Origin: Chitinophaga pinensis
GTDB lineage: Bacteria > Bacteroidota > Bacteroidia > Flavobacteriales_D > Crocinitomicaceae
Direction of reading: 5' to 3'
Length of the DNA: 15,230 nucleotides
NCBI GenBank assembly: GCA_945861175.1
Contig: CAMATR010000010.1
Location: 1-15,230, forward strand
A program made the position numbers and the translations under genes. Below the pieces are notes generated by a model. It made no database searches. It saw only the letters and a program-made list of their open reading frames with translations, and was not told where the DNA came from. Positions 1-6,228 of this stretch are shown in pieces; the stretch's first letter is position 1, and each line of letters opens with the position of its first letter.

Positions 1-1
1 T

Positions 2-442
2 CCGAAAATAATTGCAGATGCCTGCAATAAAGTTCAAGGACAATTTACTTCAGGCACATGTTCAATAACCCAAAAAGCATCAATTGCTGCCATGAACGCA
101 GACCCAGTGGTTTTAAAAGATATGATTGCTGCTTTCAATAATCGAAGAAGGCTTGTATTGGGGGCTTTAAATGAGATAAATGGGGTTAGAGCAAATGTTC
201 CCGTAGGAGCTTTTTATGTATTCCCGGATGTATCCTCTTTCTTCGGTAAATCCTTCAATGGCACTGTGGTTAAGGATGCAAATGACCTGTGCTTATACTT
301 ATTGGCGGAAGCTTTGGTGGCATTAGTTTCTGGAGATGCATTTGGTGATATGAATTGCATCCGCATTTCTTATGCTGCATCCGAAGAAACACTAACGGAA
401 GCCATGAAGCGCATTAAAATCGCCCTAGAAAAATTGAATTAA
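2..442 (+). CDS. Aspartate aminotransferase, class I/II PLP-dependent (C-terminal part, 5' end cut by window edge)
   Basis: A reading frame is open from base 2 to the TAA at 440-442 and gives the last 146 residues of a fold-type I aminotransferase. An internal ATG at 92 is not the start, because the frame upstream also encodes family sequence (QGQFTSGTCSITQKA, as in bacterial aspartate aminotransferases). The segment PVGAFYVFPDVS and the conserved C-terminal CIRISYAASEETL are present. The Arg in CIRIS corresponds to the residue that binds the substrate alpha-carboxylate. The PLP-binding lysine lies upstream, outside the window; the family is usually about 395 residues, so roughly 250 are missing. 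The expected reaction is transamination between aspartate and 2-oxoglutarate in the cytoplasm. Family assignment is firm, but exact substrate preference cannot be read from this part. The stop overlaps the next start by one base (TAATG), suggesting translational coupling. Confidence 0.9.
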   Translation, partial: PKIIADACNKVQGQFTSGTCSITQKASIAAMNADPVVLKDMIAAFNNRRRLVLGALNEINGVRANVPVGAFYVFPDVSSFFGKSFNGTVVKDANDLCLYLLAEALVALVSGDAFGDMNCIRISYAASEETLTEAMKRIKIALEKLN

Positions 443-1434
443 TGTCCGAAGTTAAGCAACTTTTCGAACGATTTAAAGGCAAGAAAATAGTCGTAATAGG
501 CGATGTAATGATCGATGCCTATTTGCGTGGAAAAGTAAATCGTGTTAGCCCCGAAGCACCCGTTCCAATTGTTAGTCTTGAGAAGCAGGAAGATCGATTA
601 GGAGGCGCAGCTAATGTTGCTTTAAATTTAGTTGCGCTTGGCGCGGCTCCCATAATTTGTTCTGTTGTTGGAAATGATAAACAAGCAGATGATTTGAAAG
701 AGTTATTGCACGAAGCAAAAATTTCTTCTCAGGGGTTGATTTTCAGTGCTACTCGCCAAACAACAATTAAAACAAGAATTATCGGCAATAACCAACAATT
801 ATTGCGGATTGATTCGGAACAAACTAATTCTATTTCGGTTCAGGAAGAAGAAGAACTACTTTCAAAAATTAAAGAGTTACTTAAGTCAGGAATTGACGGA
901 ATCATTTTTGAGGATTACAATAAAGGGGTGCTCACACCTCGAGTAATTAATGAAGTTATTCTGCTAGCAAATGCAGCCAATTTGATTACCGCTGTTGATC
1001 CAAAAAAACAAAATTTCTTAGAATACAAAGGAGTATCATTGTTTAAACCAAATTTAAAAGAACTGCGAGAAGGATTAAATATAAATTTTACTTTTTCACC
1101 GAATGCCAAATTGGACTTTGAGAATGCAGTTACTGAACTCGAAAATCAGTTGTTTAATCGTATTTCCTTTGTGACACTTTCCGAATTTGGCGTTTTCATT
1201 AAACAAAGCGAACATAATTATTATGCTGAGGCGCATCTAAGAAATATTTCTGATGTGAGTGGTGCAGGTGATACTGTGATTGCAGTTGCTACTTTATGTT
1301 TGGTTTGTGGCGCAAAACTTGAACTTATTGCTGAGTTGGCGAATATAGCTGGGGGACTTGTTTGTGAAAAGAGCGGTGTTGTTTCGATAGACCATGAGCA
1401 ATTCATTAACGAGGCGATAAGACTTTTAATTTAA
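442..1434 (+). CDS. hldE: D-glycero-beta-D-manno-heptose-7-phosphate kinase (HldE/RfaE domain I only)
   Basis: This is a 330-residue PfkB-family sugar kinase. It matches the kinase half of bifunctional HldE/RfaE: GDVMIDAYLRGKVNRVSPEA near the N-terminus, the sugar-binding GGAAN at residues 54-58, DYNKGVLT, DPKKQNF and FKPNLKE in the middle, and the PfkB signature DVSGAGD at 271-277 with D277 as the expected catalytic base. In the family it phosphorylates heptose-7-phosphate at C1, the step before adenylylation to ADP-heptose for lipopolysaccharide or other heptosylated glycans. The cytidylyltransferase-like second domain of E. coli HldE (about 475 residues in total) is absent, so the adenylyltransferase must be a separate gene outside this window. 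The ATG at 442 shares its A with the preceding stop codon, and menG starts 14 bases after the stop. The symbol is used loosely for domain I (also called rfaE1 or hldA). Confidence 0.87.
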   Translation: MSEVKQLFERFKGKKIVVIGDVMIDAYLRGKVNRVSPEAPVPIVSLEKQEDRLGGAANVALNLVALGAAPIICSVVGNDKQADDLKELLHEAKISSQGLIFSATRQTTIKTRIIGNNQQLLRIDSEQTNSISVQEEEELLSKIKELLKSGIDGIIFEDYNKGVLTPRVINEVILLANAANLITAVDPKKQNFLEYKGVSLFKPNLKELREGLNINFTFSPNAKLDFENAVTELENQLFNRISFVTLSEFGVFIKQSEHNYYAEAHLRNISDVSGAGDTVIAVATLCLVCGAKLELIAELANIAGGLVCEKSGVVSIDHEQFINEAIRLLI

Positions 1435-1447
1435 CTCATTTAAAGGA

Positions 1448-2185
1448 ATGTCTGTAGAAAAAAAAGTCGTTAAACCATATGGCAACCGCGATCGTTCAAA
1501 GAAAGAAGAAGTTGCTGAGATGTTCAATAATATATCAGGAAAGTATGATTTTTTGAACCATTTTCTTTCACTTGGAATTGATAAAATTTGGCGTAAGAAG
1601 GCCGTAGAGCTTTTGAAAGAATTGAAGCCGAATCGAATTCTTGATCTGGCAACAGGTACAGGGGATTTTGCAATCGAAAGTCTGCGCTTAAAACCTCAGG
1701 AAATAGTGGGTATGGATATTTCAGAGGGCATGTTGGAAGTTGGACGTCAAAAAATGAAAAAAAATGGTTACGACAACATCATTTCCATGCGATTAGGCGA
1801 TTCAGAAGCACTTCCGTTTGAAGATAATTATTTTGATGCCCTTACCGTAGGATTTGGTGTTCGTAACTACGAAAACTTAGACAAAGGATTATCTGAAATG
1901 CTGCGAGTTGTGCGCCCGGGTGGTAAATTGGTAATCTTGGAATTTTCGAAACCAAAACGATTCCCTGTAAAACAGTACTATGCTTTTCATTCGAAATACA
2001 TCATTCCTTTTTTTGGTAAACGGATTTCAAAAGATGAAAAAGCGTATGCTTATTTGCCTGAGTCAGTAGCTGCATTTCCAGAAGGTAAGGATTTTGAAAA
2101 CATTTTGATACGCTTAGGTTACAAAGAAGTCAATGCAAAATTAGTAGCTGGAGGAATAGCCACTATTTATTCAGGTTTGAAATAA
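1448..2185 (+). CDS. ubiE: Demethylmenaquinone methyltransferase MenG/UbiE
   Basis: This 245-residue class I SAM-dependent methyltransferase carries the complete MenG/UbiE signature. The N-terminal block has MFNNISGKYDFLNHFLSLG, followed by W(R)KK. SAM motif I is LDLATGTGD at residues 65-73, the acidic post-I segment is GMDISEGMLEVG, then GDSEALPFEDNYFDALTVGF and LRVVRPGGKLVILEFSKP. In the family it methylates the naphthoquinone ring of demethylmenaquinone, the last step of menaquinone synthesis at the inner face of the cytoplasmic membrane. Bacteroidota use menaquinone rather than ubiquinone, so the MenG role is the likely one. Its length is normal. The ATG at 1448 is preceded by AAAGGA with no spacer, so it is not a usable Shine-Dalgarno. 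It lies 13 bases after the heptose kinase and upstream of porT, a neighbourhood common in Flavobacteriia. Confidence 0.95.
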   Translation: MSVEKKVVKPYGNRDRSKKEEVAEMFNNISGKYDFLNHFLSLGIDKIWRKKAVELLKELKPNRILDLATGTGDFAIESLRLKPQEIVGMDISEGMLEVGRQKMKKNGYDNIISMRLGDSEALPFEDNYFDALTVGFGVRNYENLDKGLSEMLRVVRPGGKLVILEFSKPKRFPVKQYYAFHSKYIIPFFGKRISKDEKAYAYLPESVAAFPEGKDFENILIRLGYKEVNAKLVAGGIATIYSGLK

Positions 2186-2236
2186 GTTACATAATTGAAA
2201 CAGCAATATTTACTTACCATAAACGTTAAGGCTCTC

Positions 2237-2953
2237 ATGAACAAGCTGTTTTTGCTATTTGCTTTATTTCTAGCATCATCATTATTTGCTCAGAAGGAAA
2301 AGCCACAAAATTACCGACGTTTTGACGAGCGAACAATCCACTTTGGATTTATGCTTGGATTTAATTCGGCTAATTTTGCTGCATTTCCAGTAATAAATGC
2401 ATATGAACAATATGGATTGAAATCATTACTTGCAAAGTCGCAACCGGGCGGACAAGTAGGAATTGTTTCTTCCTTAAAATTAGGCACACCTGTAATTCGA
2501 TTAAGACTTTTACCAACCCTTTCATTTCAAGAAAGGATATTGCAATATACATTTCAAAATCCCGACCCTACAAAAGATCAAGATGTCTTCAGCGAAGAAA
2601 GGATCAATTCAACCAATATAGATGTTCCGTTAATGTTTCAGTTCCGGACCCTTAGGTATAATAATTTTGCTGCTTATGCCCTGCTAGGGGGTCAATATAC
2701 CATTGATTTGCAATCACAACAAGATGCATCTCAAAATTTCATAGACCCTTTTATAAAGATCAAGAAGAATGATTATTTTGGACAAGTAGGTGGCGGGGTA
2801 GAATTTTTTGCGCCTTATTTTAAATTTGGAATCGAATTGAAATATTCCCGTGGCTTAACGAATGCTTTTATTCAAGATTTAACGCCCGTTTCCAAACCGA
2901 TTGATCGTCTTTACAACAGCACGTGGTGGGTTTCCTTTATTTTTGAAGGGTAA
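2237..2953 (+). CDS. porT: PorT-family outer-membrane beta-barrel protein, type IX secretion/gliding component
   Basis: I choose the ATG at 2237 (238 residues), not the in-frame TTG at 2195, because it places a textbook signal peptide at the N-terminus (MNKLFLLFALFLASSLFA, cleavage before Q19). The mature part begins with a basic stretch (KEKPQNYRRFDERTIHFGFM) and continues as alternating hydrophobic/polar strands typical of small Bacteroidota outer-membrane barrels, with GGQYTIDL, GQVGGGVEFFAPYFKFGIEL and WWVSFIFEG towards the C-terminus. Length agrees with PorT/SprT proteins (about 240 residues), which are required for type IX secretion of proteins with C-terminal sorting domains and, in gliding species, for motility. 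Location beside menG is the usual context for porT in this phylum and is the main support for PorT over a generic PorT-like barrel. The stop codon overlaps the next ATG (TAATG). Confidence 0.82.
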   Translation: MNKLFLLFALFLASSLFAQKEKPQNYRRFDERTIHFGFMLGFNSANFAAFPVINAYEQYGLKSLLAKSQPGGQVGIVSSLKLGTPVIRLRLLPTLSFQERILQYTFQNPDPTKDQDVFSEERINSTNIDVPLMFQFRTLRYNNFAAYALLGGQYTIDLQSQQDASQNFIDPFIKIKKNDYFGQVGGGVEFFAPYFKFGIELKYSRGLTNAFIQDLTPVSKPIDRLYNSTWWVSFIFEG

Positions 2954-4509
2954 TGATTCGTTCGATTCAATTTCAATTAACACCTGAAAAGATTTTTGAT
3001 GATGAATTCTTGAAGAATAAAATACGTCAGGAACTCAATTTAGAAAATGATGATTTTACCTTTAAATGGAAACGAAGAAGCATTGACGCAAGAAAGCGAC
3101 AAATCCTTTACAATGCTACATTCGAAGTATATTTGGATGGGGAATTACCACAAATTGAAAGTGCATTCAAAGCAAAAGATGTCCAATTATCAAAGGAGGT
3201 TGTCATCATCGGCGCTGGACCAGCTGGTTTATTTGCTGCTTTAAGATGTATTGAAAATGGACTTAAACCAATTATTTTTGAGCGCGGAAAGGATGTTCGA
3301 GAACGCAGAAGAGATTTAGCGAAGTTGAATAAGGAATCAATCGTTGTTGAGGATTCGAATTATTGTTTTGGAGAAGGGGGCGCAGGCACCTATTCAGATG
3401 GCAAGCTATACACTCGTTCAAAAAAGAGAGGTGATATTGAAAAAGCACTCAAGACATTTGTCGAATTTGGTGCAAGTGAAGATATTTTAGTGGATGCACA
3501 CCCGCACATAGGAACAAATAAATTGCCCCAGATTATTGTTTCGATGCGGGAAAAAATAATTGCATGCGGAGGAGAAGTCCATTTTCACAAACGATTAACG
3601 GATCTTAAGATTGAGAAAAATCGTCTAAAGAGTATTTGCATCAATTCTTTGGAATGGAAAAATGTTGATCACATGATTCTTGCAACGGGACATTCAGCTC
3701 GAGATATCTTTTATTTATTGCATGAAAAAGGTGTGCGAATTGAAGCTAAGCCTTTTGCTTTGGGTGTAAGAATAGAGCACCGACAGGAATTAATTGATTC
3801 CATTCAATATCATGGGCGTTTGAATGATGAGTATCTACCTCCAGCATCCTATTCATTGGTAACTCAGGCCGATGACAGGGGCGTTTATTCGTTTTGTATG
3901 TGTCCGGGGGGAATTATTGCACCATGCTCTACGGCTAATGGTGAAGTAGTTACAAATGGTTGGTCGCCCTCGAAACGAAATAACCCATATTCCAATTCAG
4001 GAATAGTAGTGAGTATTTATCCATCAGATTTTCCAGGAAAAGAAAATGATCCGTTTGTTTGTTTGAATTTTCAAAAAGCAGTCGAAAAAAAATGTTGGGA
4101 AGCAGCGGGAAGTACGCAAAAAGTTCCAGCACAGCGAATGGTTGATTTTGTTGAAGGAATTAAATCGGTTGATTTTCCGAGATCATCCTACCAACCGGGT
4201 ATTGAAAGTGTAGATTTAAATACGGTTTTGCCAAAATTTGTATCTAAGCGACTTCGTTTAGCCTTTCAGGATTTCGGTAAAAAAATGCGAGGTTACTTAA
4301 CGAACGATGCGGTGTTGCATGCTCCAGAATCTAGAACATCTTCACCGATTGCCATTCCTCGAAATAATGAAACGTGCGAACATATTGAAATTGAGGGTAT
4401 ATTTCCCTGTGGAGAGGGTGCCGGGTATGCTGGTGGAATTATTTCTGCCGCGATAGATGGTATGAAGTGTGCTGATGCTATTTTTCAAAAATCGAAACAT
4501 GAAGTATAG
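2953..4509 (+). CDS. FAD-dependent dehydrogenase, COG2509-type (function unassigned)
   Basis: A 518-residue flavoprotein. Residues 1-80 form the family's own N-terminal alpha/beta domain (IRQELNLENDDFTFKWKRRS, then DARKRQILYNATFEVYL). A Rossmann FAD-binding motif follows: VVIIGAGPAGLFAALR with G87-x-G89-x-x-G92, ending in the acidic residue of IIFERG. The segment NYCFGEGGAGTYSDGKLYTR is strongly characteristic of these proteins. MILATGHSARDIFYLL and GVRIEHRQELID lie in the middle, and the C-terminal FAD contact is GIFPCGEGAGYAGGI. No signal peptide or membrane segment is visible, so it is probably cytoplasmic. Members are widespread and usually annotated only as NAD(P)/FAD-dependent oxidoreductases; I know of no established substrate. 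It is translationally coupled to porT upstream and overlaps the hydrolase gene downstream by 11 bases. Family confidence is high, functional knowledge low. Confidence 0.88.
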   Translation: MIRSIQFQLTPEKIFDDEFLKNKIRQELNLENDDFTFKWKRRSIDARKRQILYNATFEVYLDGELPQIESAFKAKDVQLSKEVVIIGAGPAGLFAALRCIENGLKPIIFERGKDVRERRRDLAKLNKESIVVEDSNYCFGEGGAGTYSDGKLYTRSKKRGDIEKALKTFVEFGASEDILVDAHPHIGTNKLPQIIVSMREKIIACGGEVHFHKRLTDLKIEKNRLKSICINSLEWKNVDHMILATGHSARDIFYLLHEKGVRIEAKPFALGVRIEHRQELIDSIQYHGRLNDEYLPPASYSLVTQADDRGVYSFCMCPGGIIAPCSTANGEVVTNGWSPSKRNNPYSNSGIVVSIYPSDFPGKENDPFVCLNFQKAVEKKCWEAAGSTQKVPAQRMVDFVEGIKSVDFPRSSYQPGIESVDLNTVLPKFVSKRLRLAFQDFGKKMRGYLTNDAVLHAPESRTSSPIAIPRNNETCEHIEIEGIFPCGEGAGYAGGIISAAIDGMKCADAIFQKSKHEV

Positions 4510-5464
4510 CGTTTACTTACTATTTCTATTCATTTGTTTAAATGCTCTCAGTCAGCAATCATCAAAAGTTGATTATTCAGATCTTTCAAATTGGGCACTT
4601 TTTCCAGACAATTATCCAGCATCATTTACAAAAATGGTAAAGGGTGAAATACTCGATTCAATAGATGTGTTTTACGTTTATCCAACGTTACTTTTGGATA
4701 AAGAAAATACTCGTTGGAATATTGATTTGGATGATACTGCGTTTCGTGAAAAAGTACTTAATTTTCCGGTCAAGTTTCAAGCTTCTGCATGGGCTAGTGC
4801 AGGCAAATTGTATGCTCCTTTTTACCGTCAGGCGCATATTAGAGCTTATTCTAATTTAGAGAATGGAGGCCGCGATTCATTATTGTTTGCTTACAACGAT
4901 GTTCGCACAGCTTTTATTTACTATTTAGAACATTTCAACAAAGGCCGAGGAATTATTTTAGCGGGACATAGCCAAGGCTCAACCCATGTGTCATTATTAT
5001 TAAAAGAATTTTTTGATGGAAAAGCACTTCAAAGTCAATTAGTTGCAGCATACATTCCAGGAATTGGCTTCGAACGAAATGAATTCCAATCCATTCCGCT
5101 AATGATTAGGAAAGATCAAACGGGTGGTTTTGTCTCGTGGAATACACATAAGAGAAAGTTTGATTCACGAACCGTTAGATGGCATTTTGGGAAAGCGGCG
5201 ATAAATCCGGTAACTTGGGATACAACCTCTTTTGCCAATCGTCGATTTCATCAAGGATTTTTATTTTCTAATGAAAAATTATATGTTAAAAGTTTTAATA
5301 CGAATCTTGAAAATGGTATCGTTTGGATTTCTACGCCTCGATTCCCATATCGTTATTTAGCCTTTACAATGGATAATTATCATGCGGGAGATATAAATCT
5401 TTTCTGGGAAGATATTCGACAAAATGCTATCCTGAGATCTCGCAGCTATAACGGAAAAGATTAG
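4499..5464 (+). CDS. Secreted DUF3089-family alpha/beta hydrolase
   Basis: Start chosen at ATG 4499 (321 residues) because it opens a clear signal peptide, MKYSVYLLFLFICLNALS, with cleavage before QQSS; an upstream in-frame ATG at 4469 would bury it behind charged residues. The mature protein matches DUF3089: IDVFYVYPTLLL, WASAGKLYAPFYRQAHI, AYNDVRTAFIYYLEHFNKGR and the nucleophile elbow ILAGHSQGSTH with Ser158. MDNYHAGDINLFW near the C-terminus holds H295, a candidate catalytic histidine. The protein is therefore probably an exported serine esterase or lipase-like enzyme of the periplasm or envelope; no cysteine lipobox is seen. The substrate is unknown and the family has essentially no biochemistry that I can cite. 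It overlaps the dehydrogenase by 11 bases (4499-4509), so the two are probably co-translated. It ends two bases before a convergent gene. Confidence 0.82.
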   Translation: MKYSVYLLFLFICLNALSQQSSKVDYSDLSNWALFPDNYPASFTKMVKGEILDSIDVFYVYPTLLLDKENTRWNIDLDDTAFREKVLNFPVKFQASAWASAGKLYAPFYRQAHIRAYSNLENGGRDSLLFAYNDVRTAFIYYLEHFNKGRGIILAGHSQGSTHVSLLLKEFFDGKALQSQLVAAYIPGIGFERNEFQSIPLMIRKDQTGGFVSWNTHKRKFDSRTVRWHFGKAAINPVTWDTTSFANRRFHQGFLFSNEKLYVKSFNTNLENGIVWISTPRFPYRYLAFTMDNYHAGDINLFWEDIRQNAILRSRSYNGKD

Positions 5465-5466
5465 TT

Positions 5467-6195
5467 CTAACTTCTTTTAAATTCAGAAACTAGAATACCT
5501 GTCGCAACCGCCACATTTAATGATTCTGAATCTCCGAAGGCAGGAATTGTCAGAGGATAAGAAATTAATTGAATTAAATCTTCAGAAATACCTTTTCCTT
5601 CACTTCCCATTAATAGAATTGAATTATTATTGAGGTTTTCCTGATAGACGTTTTTTCCTTTAAGCATGGCTCCATATATTGGTCTTTTTTCTATTTTCAG
5701 CCAATCATTTAGGTTTTTATAGTGAACATTAACCCTAAATATTGCACCCATACTTGATTGAACAACTTTTGGGTTGTATACTTCTACAGAGTCGTTTGAA
5801 CAGACTAGGTCCTTTATTCCAAACCAATCTGCAATGCGCAAAATAGTACCGAAATTACCTGGGTCTTGTATGCCATCTAACGCAAGGGTTAGACCTTTAG
5901 AATGGGTTTTTCTTTCAACTATCGATTTTTTAACAATAGCCAATACTTTATTTGGAGATTTCAAACAGGATATGCGTCCTAATTCAGCAGGAGAAACAAC
6001 AGTCGAATCAATTGTTGATGACTGAAATTGAAAATCTGAAGTATGAGCTACAAACTGAATTTCATGGGGCAATAACTGTAAAGCTTCGTTAACCAATTTT
6101 TCTCCTTCAATAATAAAGAATCCGAGTTCTTCTCTAAACTTTTTCTGGTGAAGAGATCTTATCCATTTAATTTTGTTTGCTGAAATATCCGCCAC
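5467..6195 (-). CDS. SpoU/TrmH-family RNA 2'-O-methyltransferase
   Basis: A 242-residue SPOUT methyltransferase. The N-terminal substrate-binding domain starts with IKWIRSLHQKKFREELGFFI and contains EGEKLVNEAL; the catalytic knot domain follows. Motif 1 is QDPGNFGTILRIADWFGI (residues 110-127, with R120 the conserved arginine), motif 2 is LLMGSEGKGIS (194-204) and motif 3 is SESLNVAVATGILVSEF (223-239). In the family it transfers a methyl group from S-adenosylmethionine to a ribose 2'-hydroxyl in rRNA or tRNA, in the cytoplasm; which nucleotide cannot be told from sequence. The start is a GTG at 6193-6195. An in-frame stop lies three codons upstream and no methionine codon occurs before residue 149, so GTG is the only sensible start. 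It is convergent with the DUF3089 gene (2-base gap) and divergent from the Omp85 gene (33-base gap). Confidence 0.9.
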   Translation of the reverse strand: MADISANKIKWIRSLHQKKFREELGFFIIEGEKLVNEALQLLPHEIQFVAHTSDFQFQSSTIDSTVVSPAELGRISCLKSPNKVLAIVKKSIVERKTHSKGLTLALDGIQDPGNFGTILRIADWFGIKDLVCSNDSVEVYNPKVVQSSMGAIFRVNVHYKNLNDWLKIEKRPIYGAMLKGKNVYQENLNNNSILLMGSEGKGISEDLIQLISYPLTIPAFGDSESLNVAVATGILVSEFKRS

Positions 6196-6209
6196 TGCGT
6201 CTTAAATAT

Positions 6210-6217
6210 TAATTTTG
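6210..6217 (+). promoter_or_regulatory. Candidate -7 promoter element (TAATTTTG) before the Omp85 gene
   Basis: TAATTTTG fits the Bacteroidota sigma-factor -7 consensus TAnnTTTG. It sits in the 33-base divergent spacer and ends 11 bases before the ATG at 6229, which would leave a very short leader. I do not find a TTG at the expected -33 distance, so this is only a half match. The motif is short and could occur by chance in AT-rich DNA. Confidence 0.35.
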
Positions 6218-6228
6218 TTAGGAAGCCA

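Noticed and set aside
746..1109. Short open frames on both strands inside the heptose kinase gene
   Set aside because: They overlap a well-conserved PfkB kinase in other frames and show no independent evidence of coding.
2195..2236. In-frame TTG at 2195 as a longer start for porT
   Set aside because: It would put 14 extra residues before the signal peptide; the ATG at 2237 gives a normal signal sequence and the family's length.
4469..4498. In-frame ATG at 4469 as a longer start for the DUF3089 gene
   Set aside because: It would place a charged segment ahead of the signal peptide and enlarge the overlap with the dehydrogenase to 41 bases; ATG 4499 is better.
5461..5470. TTAG-TT-CTAA inverted repeat at the junction of the DUF3089 and RNA methyltransferase genes as a terminator
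   Set aside because: Only four AT-rich base pairs with a two-base loop, produced by two facing TAG stop codons; too weak to act as an intrinsic terminator.
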